The position numbers and the translations under genes are program-made. This document shows, in pieces, positions 52,967 through 62,623 of a stretch of 64,000 nt of DNA. Numbering within the stretch: position 1 is the stretch's first letter; every line of letters begins with the position of its first letter. The notes under the pieces are model-generated. The model searched no databases. It worked only from the letters and a program-made list of their open reading frames with translations, and was not told where the DNA came from. This DNA comes from Legionella maceachernii. GTDB taxonomy: Bacteria; Pseudomonadota; Gammaproteobacteria; Legionellales; Legionellaceae. The DNA lies in contig NZ_FUXJ01000008.1 in the NCBI RefSeq assembly GCF_900167045.1, forward strand, positions 62,001 through 126,000, in the 5' to 3' direction.

Positions 52967-55900
52967 ATGCCAAAAATTAGCGTGTTAAAAGCAAATCCGA
53001 AGCTTGGTGAACTAAAAAAATACATTGATCTTGCCAAGTTAGGCAATAACGTGGAGATAAAGGCTACCGAAGACGCCATTGTCGATGATAACAATAAGAA
53101 AGCGATTATTGATATTGCTGAAGCACTTTCTAAAGCAGGCAAGTTAACTAAAAGTAATCTTCAGAAGGTATTAGAGTTGGCAAGTCAGCCTCAAAAATTG
53201 GCTAAATTACAGGAGGTCATGGCATTAGACGCCAAGTTAAAAGGGGTTAATGTCGATAAATTTTTGTCCATGAGTGAACAACGTTTGGATCATATAAAGA
53301 GTATTCTCGCGAAAATTCCTAAGGGTGAGTCAATCGATAATAAAACATTTAATCACCTCATGGATGGCTTCAAGGATGGCGAAAACGAAAGAGTCGGTGC
53401 TTTAGGGAACTGTATTGCGGCTATGAAGAGTGCCGATATCCCCATGAGTCGATTTTGGAGAGGGAACAATGTCGAGCGTATTGCGCAACTGCCTGAAAAC
53501 CAGTTAATCGCCGTTTCAGCCGTTCTAAAAGGGCTTACAACGCCTCCGCGTAAAGCCTTGGATGAACGCACATTTAATTATATTGTTGACAATCCTAAGC
53601 ATTTTGCTGAGCCAGTGGGAAAATCGACTAAAGGGGCAGCGATTGTCGCTGCATTCACCGCAATGGATGAAGCGCATATTCCCATTGTAGGGAATAGACA
53701 GCCTATTATGAATATGGATGGTAATCACTTAGTCAAGCTCGCGGCGGTTTTACCTCAATTTGATTTTCTAAAACCAAAGCGACGATTATCCCCAACCCAA
53801 TTTAATTGGCTTCGAGAGCATGTGGGTCAATTGGAGGAAGGTCAAATACCCCATTTTGGTCAGTGTGTCAGAGCGATGGACGGTAAGGTGCCTTTGGTTT
53901 CAGTAGCAGGGCATAATCGATTGATTGAGTTGATGGGTAAGGGAAAAGATCTCGAAGGAATTGGCAAAATCGTGGAGAGCCTGGGTGATCGTCTGGATGA
54001 AAAAACCTTTGACTATGTGCTAAAAGAAAGTCCTCGGTTGGCACCTAAAGCAGCTAAAATTGCCGACGTTTTTAAAGCAATGAAAGAAACGGCCAACATG
54101 GATCTTGAAGGGCTTCGCCAACCTGTCATGGACATCGTAAATGCGAAAGATACAGAAGGTAAGGATGTCAAAGTGCTGGAGGCGCTTAAAGAGGTTGTAG
54201 GGCAATTGGCAGTACCGAAAGATAAACCGCCTTTATTGGATAAAAGCGCATGTAAGAACCTTATCGACAAGCTGGTAAAAGACAGTAAAAATCCAGAAAA
54301 AGAGCCTTGGACTAAAGACCGCGCTCAAGACTTAGGCAAATGCTTTAGGGCAATGCAAGCAAACGATATCTCCCTAACCCCATTCTTAAGAGCAGAGAAT
54401 CCCAGCCGTCTCATGGATTTAAAGCCAAATGAACTCAAAGCGGTTGGCAATCTGTTAACGACTTTATCGAATTATAAAGCCCTCGATAAAAAAACGTTTG
54501 ATTACATCGTGGATAATGCTCCCGATCTGGCTGTAGGAGCGATTGGCAAGACAAAGGCGGATGAAGTGGTTGCCGTTTTTAAAGCAATGGATGATTTTGG
54601 CATTTCCATTGAGGGAAATAGACAACCCATTATGGAAATGGCAAAGTCTAACCCAGGGAGCTTAAGTGTTCTAAAATCAGTCTTAGAAAAATCAAATCAA
54701 CCTCCCAAAGTCGCTCTAGATGATAAAGCATTTAAAGATCTGCGCAGTAATATTCAGCATTTGCATCTCGATCAAGTAGATTCGCTCATGACTTGCCTAC
54801 GCGCGATGAATGCACAAACCCCAAAAATTGCATTAACCTCTTCTGTACCTTTGATGGAGGGTCATCTTGCGCAATTAGTAAAATTAGGAACTCAAGATGG
54901 AGCAGGAAATAAGCTCCAAGAACTGGCCAAAATTGTCACAAGCCTTGCCAAAGAGATGGATGAAAAAACCTTTGAATACCTTGTTAAAAATGCCGATGAG
55001 TTAACCAAAGACAATAAGGCAAAAAGGATTGCCGATGTGTTCGACGGCATGCGTGAGTTAAAAATCGATTTGGAAGGTGACAGGCAACCTGTCATGAAAA
55101 TGGAGGATAAAGATTTAGATAAGTTAAAAGTGATTTTGAATGCTGCAGCGGCTCCAAAAGAAGGTAAACAACCCTTACCGATTAACAAAGACACTTTTAA
55201 GATGATGCGCGAAGGCGTCAAGGATTTTGACAAAGAGGCGGTTGATAGTCTTGCCAGCTGTATTGCTGCGATGAATAAAGGCAACGTGCCAGTACAACAT
55301 CAAGTCATAGGCAATCGGATCGGCGATCTCATGAAAGTAGGGGCTAATCCGGCGCATTTGGCTGGTGTTGCGAAGATTTTACAGAGCATAGCAGGAAAAG
55401 AGGGGCAAAGCAGTGCTTTAAATGATAAGACCTTTGATTATGTGGTGAAAAATGCTCCGGCTCTGGCGGATAAAGCGGGCCACATCACGTCAGCCTTTGA
55501 TGCAATGCGAACTGCCCGTATTAACATTGCGGGGCATCGACAGCCTTTAATGAAGCTTGCTATGAAAGGGAAGGAGGGTGTAGCAGAATTACAAAAACTA
55601 ACTGCCTTTTTAGGCCAATTAAAGGCACCCACGGATATTAAAGAACCACTGGGTAAGGATGAATTTAAGGCGCTACAAACTCATGTAAAAAAATTAGACG
55701 ATACCAAGGCAAAACCGTTTGCTGGATGCATTAATGCTCTGCGGGCTAGCCGCATTCCACTGACTGAATCCTTGCCATTGAAAGAGGATCGCCTCGCCAA
55801 GCTTTTAGCCCGATCAAAGGATGAATTGGAAACCGTTAATAAATTATTGGGTAAATTATCCTATCATCCAAAAGGTTCAAATCTCAATAAAGCCACTTTT

Positions 55901-56911
55901 GATTATATTGTTGAGCATGCGAAGGAATTGAATGAACCAGTCGACGAAAAAAAACCTGATGGCGAGAAAAAGGTAGACAGAGTATTGAAAGTGTTTACGG
56001 CCATGGGCGAACTTGATATTCCCATAAAAGGCAATCGACAGCCTATTATGAAAATGGACAACAAGGAACTGGATAACCTTGCCAAAGTGCTTGCTGAATT
56101 CAAGAAAACTGACGTACCAATGAATAAAGATGATTTTAAAGTTTTGCGCAAGAATGTCAGCAAATTAAAAGATTGGGATGACAATCAAATTAAACACTTT
56201 GGCCAATGTGTGGGTGCAATGAATGGCAAAGTCCCTTTTTCAACCCTGCTTGATGATCGACTCGGCCGTTTGATGGCTTTAGATACTGGGAAAAAAGAGG
56301 GAGATGAAACTAAACTGGCTACAGTTGCTAAGATTTTCGAGGCGGTAGGAGGAGAACTCAATAAGGATATTTTTGATCATGTGGTTGATAATGTGGCTAA
56401 TGGTAAGCTGAAAGATGAAGCCCACGTGCAAAGTCTTATCAATTGCATCCAGGCAATGAATGACAATGGTATTCCGCTCACGCAATTCATTGGCTCAGAC
56501 AGATTAGCTAACCTCATGCAATTAAGTAAGGGAAATTTGCAGAAAGTGGAATCCATTATGACGACCCTTAATGAACATGGGGCTTTGAACAAGAAAACCC
56601 TTGATTATCTCGTTGATAATGCAGCAAAGTGGAGTGACAAAAAAACTGAGAAAATTAAACAGCTTTTTGAGTTGATGGGGGATAATCATATTGAAATAAA
56701 AGGAAATCGCCAACCACTGATGAAATTGGGTGAAACTCAACTTCAGAGCATGATTGACAGGTTAAACAAGACCAAGGAGCTTGGAGGGCAAGTGACAGAT
56801 ACCCAGTTTAAACAATTGTTAAAAAAAGAAGCAAAATCAGCACCTGTGGAAGAGGTATTGCCACGTGCTGAGCAATCTGCTGCTCAAGTGGTACAAAGTA
56901 AAACAACTTAG
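52967..56911 (+). CDS. giant helical-repeat protein, candidate effector
   Basis: I do not recognise a named family. The 1314-residue protein has no signal peptide or membrane helix. From about residue 100 to 1265 it is built of units of about 75 residues in two subtypes. Subtype A has (L)D.KTFDY.V.N..L, a V..VF.AM....I.I stretch and a G.RQP.M.M signature; RQP starts at residues 244, 384, 552, 706, 858, 1024 and 1248 (seven copies). Subtype B has the signature G.C..AM....IP (eight copies, Cys near 149, 300, 459, 610, 765, 921, 1091, 1160). The order is BABABABABABABBA, with one doubled B before the last A. The C-terminal tail APVEEVLPRAEQSAAQVV is acidic then small and polar, as in many Dot/Icm signals. 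Secretion is inferred. Confidence 0.8.
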   Translation: MPKISVLKANPKLGELKKYIDLAKLGNNVEIKATEDAIVDDNNKKAIIDIAEALSKAGKLTKSNLQKVLELASQPQKLAKLQEVMALDAKLKGVNVDKFLSMSEQRLDHIKSILAKIPKGESIDNKTFNHLMDGFKDGENERVGALGNCIAAMKSADIPMSRFWRGNNVERIAQLPENQLIAVSAVLKGLTTPPRKALDERTFNYIVDNPKHFAEPVGKSTKGAAIVAAFTAMDEAHIPIVGNRQPIMNMDGNHLVKLAAVLPQFDFLKPKRRLSPTQFNWLREHVGQLEEGQIPHFGQCVRAMDGKVPLVSVAGHNRLIELMGKGKDLEGIGKIVESLGDRLDEKTFDYVLKESPRLAPKAAKIADVFKAMKETANMDLEGLRQPVMDIVNAKDTEGKDVKVLEALKEVVGQLAVPKDKPPLLDKSACKNLIDKLVKDSKNPEKEPWTKDRAQDLGKCFRAMQANDISLTPFLRAENPSRLMDLKPNELKAVGNLLTTLSNYKALDKKTFDYIVDNAPDLAVGAIGKTKADEVVAVFKAMDDFGISIEGNRQPIMEMAKSNPGSLSVLKSVLEKSNQPPKVALDDKAFKDLRSNIQHLHLDQVDSLMTCLRAMNAQTPKIALTSSVPLMEGHLAQLVKLGTQDGAGNKLQELAKIVTSLAKEMDEKTFEYLVKNADELTKDNKAKRIADVFDGMRELKIDLEGDRQPVMKMEDKDLDKLKVILNAAAAPKEGKQPLPINKDTFKMMREGVKDFDKEAVDSLASCIAAMNKGNVPVQHQVIGNRIGDLMKVGANPAHLAGVAKILQSIAGKEGQSSALNDKTFDYVVKNAPALADKAGHITSAFDAMRTARINIAGHRQPLMKLAMKGKEGVAELQKLTAFLGQLKAPTDIKEPLGKDEFKALQTHVKKLDDTKAKPFAGCINALRASRIPLTESLPLKEDRLAKLLARSKDELETVNKLLGKLSYHPKGSNLNKATFDYIVEHAKELNEPVDEKKPDGEKKVDRVLKVFTAMGELDIPIKGNRQPIMKMDNKELDNLAKVLAEFKKTDVPMNKDDFKVLRKNVSKLKDWDDNQIKHFGQCVGAMNGKVPFSTLLDDRLGRLMALDTGKKEGDETKLATVAKIFEAVGGELNKDIFDHVVDNVANGKLKDEAHVQSLINCIQAMNDNGIPLTQFIGSDRLANLMQLSKGNLQKVESIMTTLNEHGALNKKTLDYLVDNAAKWSDKKTEKIKQLFELMGDNHIEIKGNRQPLMKLGETQLQSMIDRLNKTKELGGQVTDTQFKQLLKKEAKSAPVEEVLPRAEQSAAQVVQSKTT

Positions 56912-56972
56912 ACTTAAAACAAGGGCCATCTCATTTGGCCGCCTTTATTCCTACATCCTCGTCTGGCCCCCG

Positions 56973-57000
56973 CGAACAAGCCGGGGCCAGAGGAAGAGAA
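56973..57000. terminator. GC-rich hairpin between convergent genes
   Basis: CTGGCCCC and GGGGCCAG pair across a 12-base loop, between the giant repeat gene and the convergent hydrolase gene. The preceding TATTCCTAC.TCC is shared with the repeat at 62616, suggesting a common repeat origin. No clear T-run follows, so termination is plausible rather than certain. Confidence 0.5.
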
Positions 57001-57019
57001 CGATTAGCCTTTTTGATTA

Positions 57020-57838
57020 TTACTTATGATGTTCATCCACAAACTTCATCAATTCGTCATTGCATTTTTTCCACTCATCATAAAACAGTCCATGCCCACT
57101 GTTTTCAAAACGAATGATTTTTGAATTTTTAATGCCTTTATTCATGGCTTCAGCCAGCCCAAAAGGACATACTTTATCGCCGGGTGCATGAAAAATGGCG
57201 GTAGGGACTTTCACTTTTTCTAGGTTTTTACGTTGATCGGTATCTCTCAGTGCGATAATGCATTCAGCGGTGGCATAAGGAGAAGCTTCCATACCCATGT
57301 TATGCATCCAATCAGCAAATTTAGGGCTTACGGAATCTTCCTTATGGAAGAAAATCTTGCCGAAATTAGCCAGCAATTGTGCTCTGTCAGAATAGCATAA
57401 TTCAAGGAGCTCATTGCATTGATCAATCGTTAAGCCATGTGGAAAGTCGGAGCGTTGTGTCCAGATGGGTGCGGCAGCGCCTAACAGTACGAGTCCTGAA
57501 ACGCGCTCATTGTGATGACGCACGCAGTAGTTAATTGCTATTGCGCCTCCCATGGAATGGCCTACGAGCGTGACATCGTCTAAATCAAGATGGCGCAAAA
57601 CCTTTAAAATGTCATCGGCAAAAACGTCGTAGTTGTATTCGCCCCAAGGCTTGTCGGATTTCCCATAACCTCTCATATCGATTCCGACGCAACGGTAGCC
57701 ATGCTTTGGTATTTGCGTGAATTGATATTCATAACAACGATGATCGAAAGGCCATCCGGAAATAAAGACGATGGGTTTACCTGATCCCCAATCCTGTACA
57801 AAAACCCGAGTACAGTCACCAACTTGTACATATCCCAT
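57020..57838 (-). CDS. alpha/beta hydrolase, haloperoxidase-like
   Basis: A 272-residue cytoplasmic alpha/beta-fold hydrolase. Seen: oxyanion-loop region VFISGWPFDHRCYEYQ, GIDMRGYGKSDKPWG, the nucleophile elbow GHSMGGA (Ser95), an acid in HAPGDKVCPF and the catalytic His in NSGHGLFYDEW. The pattern is closest to cofactor-free chloroperoxidase-like esterases (arylesterase type). Substrate is unknown. AGGAG lies eight bases before the ATG. It stands alone and is divergent from glnE. Confidence 0.9.
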   Translation of the reverse strand: MGYVQVGDCTRVFVQDWGSGKPIVFISGWPFDHRCYEYQFTQIPKHGYRCVGIDMRGYGKSDKPWGEYNYDVFADDILKVLRHLDLDDVTLVGHSMGGAIAINYCVRHHNERVSGLVLLGAAAPIWTQRSDFPHGLTIDQCNELLELCYSDRAQLLANFGKIFFHKEDSVSPKFADWMHNMGMEASPYATAECIIALRDTDQRKNLEKVKVPTAIFHAPGDKVCPFGLAEAMNKGIKNSKIIRFENSGHGLFYDEWKKCNDELMKFVDEHHK

Positions 57839-58020
57839 TGTGTATCTCCTTGTTAAATAACTCCTTTAACTATAGATTGATTCCTCAATAAAATGGTGAA
57901 AATTTAAGAAATTTTTTTGATGATAATCTGTCCTACTCTCTCAGATCGCTTAAGATTTGTGTTTCTTAGTAAGCTTAGATAGGCTAAAGAAAATCCCTTT
58001 TCATTTCAGAAAAATAATCA

Positions 58021-60744
58021 ATGCAACAGCTACAATCAAGGATGTATTATTATCAGAAGCATTTTGCTGAGCTGACGACGCACCCGCTTAATGCGGCGCT
58101 GCAATCTTTATTGCTGGTGAGTGATTTCGCCTGTCGCCACATTGAGACGTTAAAACAGTTACTCACTGAGGATGACTGTTTGCAACCCTTGACCTACAGC
58201 GATTATTGCACTGTGTTAAGCCGACTGCCGAAGGAAGAGCCCCATTTTGCTCGCGAATTGCGCTATTTCCGACATCGCCATTTTTTACGGTTGATGCTGC
58301 GAGAGCTCGCTGGATTATCTGACACAGAGCAAACAATGACTGCTTGGTCAGCCTGCGCCGATGCGATCATCTTACACTCGCTTTACTTTTGTCAAAAGGA
58401 AATGACAGAGCGCTACGGCCAACCTTGTGATGAAGTAGGTAAGCCAACGCTACTTTATGTCCTTGCTATGGGCAAGCTTGGGGGGAGGGAGCTTAATTTT
58501 TCTTCGGATATTGACTTAATTTTTGCTTTTTCAGCTGCCGGTTATACTCATGGACAAGACTCAATAAGCAATCAGCACTATTACAGTAAAGTCGTGCAGA
58601 GTTTCATGCAACTGTTACACAATGCGACTGCGGATGGCTTTGTGTTTCGTGTTGATTTGCGTTTGCGTCCTAATGGCGATAGTGGTGCTTTAGTCAGTAC
58701 TCTCGCTGCGATGGAAACTTATTATCAAGAGCAAGGACGCGATTGGGAGCGTTATGCGATGGTCAAAGCGCGCCTTATTGGTGAGCATACCCTGGAGCAA
58801 GATCATTGGTTTCATCGCTTAATTACACCCTTTGTCTATCGACGTTATGTGGATTTCAGCGTGATTGAGTCTTTGCGCAGCATGAAAGCGATGATTGCGC
58901 GCGAAGTGCAATTAAATCCCATGTTAGATGACATTAAGCGTGGGTTTGGAGGCATTCGAGAAATTGAATTCATTGTTCAAAGTATTCAGCTAATCCGAGG
59001 TGGGCGCTTTCCTTTTTTAAGACAGCAAAATTTGATCGCAGCACTTGATGCAATAAAAGCAGAAGACCTCTTGACGCACACCACCGTATTAAAACAAGCC
59101 TATCTTTTTTTAAGAAAACTGGAAAATACACTGCAAAGCGTAAATGATCAGCAAACCCATGCTTTGCCTAAGGATGAGTTGAAGCAAGCGCAAATTGCAA
59201 TGGCCATGGGCTATAAGGATTGGAATGGCCTTTTAACACGATTGCAGCAATATCAGCGAATTGTGAGCACCCTTTTTCGCACAATTTTACGAAAAGGCGA
59301 TCCTTATGAAGATGAAAATCGGCTGATTTCGAACCAGTTGGCTAGCTTATGGCAAGGTCATATTGAAAACACTATGGCCGTCAATTTACTCGCTGGACTT
59401 GGATTTCGTCAGCCCGAGCGTTGTTACCAAATGTTGTATACCTTTCGTCACTCGCCCCGGTGCCGGCGTCTGTCACAAGCGGCTAGAATGCGTCTTGATC
59501 GCTTTATGTTGCTGTTATTGACTGAGTTAACTGAAATTGCAGAAACGGATGCCGTTTTAGCCCAAGTGTTGCACTTACTCGAAAATATTGTCGGACGGAG
59601 CGCTTATTTAGCCTTGATCACTGAAAATCCGCAAGTCTTAAAAGAATTATTGCATTGGTTTGCTCATAGTCCTTTTATCACCTCATTGCTTGTCAGTCAG
59701 CCTTTCTTGCTCGAGGTTTTACTTGATCAAGAGGAAAATTGGCGGTTGCCCTCACGCCAGCAGCTTCTGCAAACCTTAAAAAGTCAATTAGTGCATTGCA
59801 CAGAGAACGAATTACAAGGCGAAATTTTACGTCAATTTAAATTGAATAATTGGCTTTATGCTGCTCGGGCAGAGATGCATAGGCAGTATGATGCCGTACG
59901 TATTGGACGCTTTTTGGCGGATGTTGCTGAGGTGATTGTTGAAGCGGTTTTGGCCATTGCTTGTGAGCAATTAGCCAAACGTTATCCGCAAATGGAGCAG
60001 ATAAAAACACGCTTCGCCATTATTGCTTACGGTAAGTTAGGGAGTCGGGAAATGAACTATAATTCCGATCTTGATTTGGTTTTTATTCATGCAGCGCGTC
60101 AGGAAGAAGAAGGATTAGTGACGCGGTTGACGCAAAAAATTTTGCATATGTTAACTACCCGTTCGCAAGCGGGAATTTTATATTCAGTTGACACCCGTTT
60201 ACGTCCCTCCGGTGCTGCGGGTTTATTAGTCAGTCATATTGACGCGTTCATTGAATATCAACGTGCTCATGCTTGGACTTGGGAGCATCAAGCATTACTT
60301 CGAGCACGAATCATCGTGGCTAACAATCGTATTCGTCATCTTTTCAAACAACTTAAAGCCGATGTGTTATTTTTGCCGAGAGATAAACGAACGCTGCGCG
60401 ATGACGTGTTAAACATGAGAGAAAGAATTAGCCAGCATGCCGACTCTGAACTAGTGAAATACGCAGCGGGCGGCTTGCTGGATCTTGAATTTTTAGTGCA
60501 ATTTTTAGTATTGGCCTATCCAAAACCGAGTTTTCTGCGGCATACCAATACATTAAATCTGCTACAGCAATTGTACAGTGAAATGATTCTTAATCACGAG
60601 CAGTGGGGTAAACTCAAACAAGCCTATAAGTATTATCATCATTTGTTGCATCAAAATTTACTGCAACCCGCAGTCCATGATTACAGCGCCCAGCGGTATG
60701 AGGTGTTGGCGGTGAGTAAGACCTTATTTTCTGGACAAGAGTAA
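58021..60744 (+). CDS. glnE: glutamine synthetase adenylyltransferase/deadenylylase
   Basis: Two-headed nucleotidyltransferase that adds and removes AMP on glutamine synthetase in response to PII signalling. The 907-residue product carries both active sites: GKLGGRELNFSSDIDLIFAF (about 152-171, N-terminal deadenylylation domain) and GKLGSREMNYNSDLDLVFIH (about 676-695, adenylylation domain), each with the paired Asp. Linking helical domains contain RRYVDFSVIESLRSMKAMI. It is about 40 residues shorter than E. coli GlnE, mainly at the N-terminus. The Shine-Dalgarno is weak. glnA and glnB are not in this window. Confidence 0.96.
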   Translation: MQQLQSRMYYYQKHFAELTTHPLNAALQSLLLVSDFACRHIETLKQLLTEDDCLQPLTYSDYCTVLSRLPKEEPHFARELRYFRHRHFLRLMLRELAGLSDTEQTMTAWSACADAIILHSLYFCQKEMTERYGQPCDEVGKPTLLYVLAMGKLGGRELNFSSDIDLIFAFSAAGYTHGQDSISNQHYYSKVVQSFMQLLHNATADGFVFRVDLRLRPNGDSGALVSTLAAMETYYQEQGRDWERYAMVKARLIGEHTLEQDHWFHRLITPFVYRRYVDFSVIESLRSMKAMIAREVQLNPMLDDIKRGFGGIREIEFIVQSIQLIRGGRFPFLRQQNLIAALDAIKAEDLLTHTTVLKQAYLFLRKLENTLQSVNDQQTHALPKDELKQAQIAMAMGYKDWNGLLTRLQQYQRIVSTLFRTILRKGDPYEDENRLISNQLASLWQGHIENTMAVNLLAGLGFRQPERCYQMLYTFRHSPRCRRLSQAARMRLDRFMLLLLTELTEIAETDAVLAQVLHLLENIVGRSAYLALITENPQVLKELLHWFAHSPFITSLLVSQPFLLEVLLDQEENWRLPSRQQLLQTLKSQLVHCTENELQGEILRQFKLNNWLYAARAEMHRQYDAVRIGRFLADVAEVIVEAVLAIACEQLAKRYPQMEQIKTRFAIIAYGKLGSREMNYNSDLDLVFIHAARQEEEGLVTRLTQKILHMLTTRSQAGILYSVDTRLRPSGAAGLLVSHIDAFIEYQRAHAWTWEHQALLRARIIVANNRIRHLFKQLKADVLFLPRDKRTLRDDVLNMRERISQHADSELVKYAAGGLLDLEFLVQFLVLAYPKPSFLRHTNTLNLLQQLYSEMILNHEQWGKLKQAYKYYHHLLHQNLLQPAVHDYSAQRYEVLAVSKTLFSGQE

Positions 60745-60879
60745 TGCAAATCAGTCTAATCGAGCTTATCATGCGTATACCTTCCATGCAGTTGACGCGC
60801 CTCCCTCTTATCCAAAGCTAGAAGTAGACCCTATTTTGCCCACGTGCCCGGCTAGTCTGCAGAGAAAGAGCAAAAACCC

Positions 60880-61353
60880 TTATTCATTTTCTTTGAATTT
60901 CACTATCCAAAAATGCTGAGAGCTGTTGACGTTGCTAGGAACCGGTTCAACCACAATGGTTTGTACTAATGCGGGGTAAAAAGGCCCAGAAGAGGTTGCC
61001 CATTGATAAGTGATTTGAAATTGCCAGCTGTTTTTATGTTGGGCTATTTGTTTGATCTGATAAGAGGTAATCCAAGGGCTGGAAGTTCCTGAGACCCAAT
61101 AAGGCCATTCTTGTTTATATTTATTTTTTAATGGATCTGAAAAGAGCATAAATTGGACTGCCCCATTGCGTGTTTTAGTGGCTTCAGCAAATAAAGAGGC
61201 CACTTCAGCCGGCTCTTTAGGGGCTAAGGCTCTTTCCAGCATAGAAATACGTGCTACAGCAGACTCCGATTGAGAGATAGTTTCAGCGCCACTTAAAGAA
61301 GGAAGTAGGAACAAAGTAAACAGAAAAGCGAGTTTAACGTTTAATGGTTTCAT
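60880..61353 (-). CDS. secreted hypothetical protein, 157 residues
   Basis: I do not recognise a firm family. A signal peptide (about 1-23, ..SGAET) precedes a short helix (ISMLERALAPKEPAEVASLFAEATKTRNGAVQFMLFSD) and a strand-rich part (SSPWITSYQIKQIAQHKNSWQFQITYQW.., TIVVEPV.., FWIVKF), a shape like the NTF2/SnoaL fold. It lies five bases after the Hpt protein gene, so the two are cotranscribed, though one is secreted and the other cytoplasmic. Confidence 0.75.
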   Translation of the reverse strand: MKPLNVKLAFLFTLFLLPSLSGAETISQSESAVARISMLERALAPKEPAEVASLFAEATKTRNGAVQFMLFSDPLKNKYKQEWPYWVSGTSSPWITSYQIKQIAQHKNSWQFQITYQWATSSGPFYPALVQTIVVEPVPSNVNSSQHFWIVKFKENE

Positions 61354-61358
61354 AGTAA

Positions 61359-61823
61359 TTAAGCTGTGTGCGTAGAAATCCAGTCATTAATCGATTGTTC
61401 AGTCTCATTAGCCACTTGAATTAATTGAAAATAGAGCTTGTCCAATAGGTTAGTGTAACCTGCTTTTTGATAACGTTCCAAATATTGGCAAGCTAATTTA
61501 AGCCGAACAGTGCCACAATACAAAGCTGCACTCTTCAATTTATGCGCGAGTTCCTCAATTTTGCACCAATTATGTTCAGTGTAAGCTGCTTCAATTTCGC
61601 TTAATTCCGTGGGTAATTCTTTCTTTAAGAGGAGCTCAAGCAGCTCGTGTAAAATGGAGGCATCACCCAGGTTAGCAAGTCCCAGCTCAATATCAAGCAA
61701 AGGATAATGATCCAGAAGGAACAGCTCCTCTTCGTTATTAGGTAAATCAATTCCTAAAGATTTGTTTTTCTCATTAGCCAATGTCGTATTTTCCTTTGGG
61801 GAAACTTGCTTTAACTCATTCAT
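61359..61823 (-). CDS. stand-alone histidine phosphotransfer (Hpt) protein
   Basis: A 154-residue cytoplasmic protein. The C-terminal Hpt domain (about 45-150) has the phospho-acceptor His94 in ELAHKLKSAALYCGTVRL, the motif shared by Hpt modules, plus the usual four-helix pattern. A free N-terminal tail of about 40 residues is polar and acidic. Such proteins relay phosphate between a hybrid kinase and a response regulator; no kinase or regulator is nearby. First gene of a two-gene unit with the secreted protein gene. Its start has no strong Shine-Dalgarno but AAGTAAGATG fits loosely. Confidence 0.88.
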   Translation of the reverse strand: MNELKQVSPKENTTLANEKNKSLGIDLPNNEEELFLLDHYPLLDIELGLANLGDASILHELLELLLKKELPTELSEIEAAYTEHNWCKIEELAHKLKSAALYCGTVRLKLACQYLERYQKAGYTNLLDKLYFQLIQVANETEQSINDWISTHTA

Positions 61824-62219
61824 CTTACTTCCACAACTTATTCTACACCGCTTCCATAAATTATATATGATTTCTTATTGGTGCAAATGTGTAATGTGGA
61901 TTATTGATTAATAAATAATCTAAATGCTTTTAAAAAAATCTTTTATGATCCCTTAAGGATGGCTTTAATTGCCCCCTATCAATTGAAGAGGTATTGTTCT
62001 CGGTGAGAGGCATGACCCCAGTTTCTAGTTTTTTTTCTCCTCTGTGGAGGCGGATTTGTATAGCGCTTATCGAAATGTCATTAAGAAGAGTGGCGCTAGG
62101 TAGGAGGCAACCTCCATTCTAATTTTCCATTAAATTTGCTGATTATGGGCTTTAATAAGGCTATTTTTTAATTAGCCTATGCTAGAATCGTTTGCTCATT
62201 AACCACCATAAGAGCAAGT
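61824..62219. other. 396-base divergent intergenic region
   Basis: No gene is seen. It contains a T-run followed by CTCCTCTGTGGAGG (near 62036-62049), a GGAGGCAACCTCC hairpin (about 62123-62135) and AAGGCTA..TAGCCT inverted arms at 62157-62180. The last lies about 40 bases before the VOC gene, followed by a TATGCTAGAAT that may include its -10. Confidence 0.45.
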
Positions 62220-62594
62220 ATGAGCCCTAAAAATACCTTTTGTTGGATAGATATTCCTGTTGTTGATTTGGACAGAGCCATTCATTTTTACAGCGCAATT
62301 TTAAGCGAGCCGGTACAAAAAATCGCTGAGCATGGTTTCGAATTTGGACTATTACCTCATGCGCAGGATAATGTTTCAGGCTGCTTAGTCGTGATGAATG
62401 ACAGAAAACCATCCCAGGATGGCCCATTGGTTTATCTTAATGTTGAAGGTCAATTGGATAAGGCCATTGAAGAAGCAAAAAAGCTCGGTGCAAAGCTAGT
62501 TCAAGCAAAAGAGCAAATAGGCCCTTACGGCCACAGAGCCATTATTTTGGATACAGAAGGGAATGCAATTGCGTTGTATTCTAAAGAAGCTTAA
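62220..62594 (+). CDS. VOC/glyoxalase-fold protein
   Basis: A 124-residue single-domain protein of the vicinal-oxygen-chelate fold: CWIDIPVVDLDRAIHFYSAIL, FGLLPHAQDNVSGCLV, and GPYGHRAIILDTEGNAIALYS, as in the PhnB/bleomycin-resistance-like group. The single betaalphabetabetabeta pair implies a dimer. No substrate can be assigned; true glyoxalase I metal ligands are not all obvious. AGAGC lies before the ATG. Followed by a repeat-rich gap. Confidence 0.9.
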   Translation: MSPKNTFCWIDIPVVDLDRAIHFYSAILSEPVQKIAEHGFEFGLLPHAQDNVSGCLVVMNDRKPSQDGPLVYLNVEGQLDKAIEEAKKLGAKLVQAKEQIGPYGHRAIILDTEGNAIALYSKEA

Positions 62595-62623
62595 AAGTCC
62601 CTGCAATCGTACCTATTCCTACG

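Noticed and set aside
57839-58020. small gene or RNA between the hydrolase gene and glnE
   Set aside because: AT-rich divergent promoter region without a coding frame, hairpin or promoter-terminator pair that would support one.
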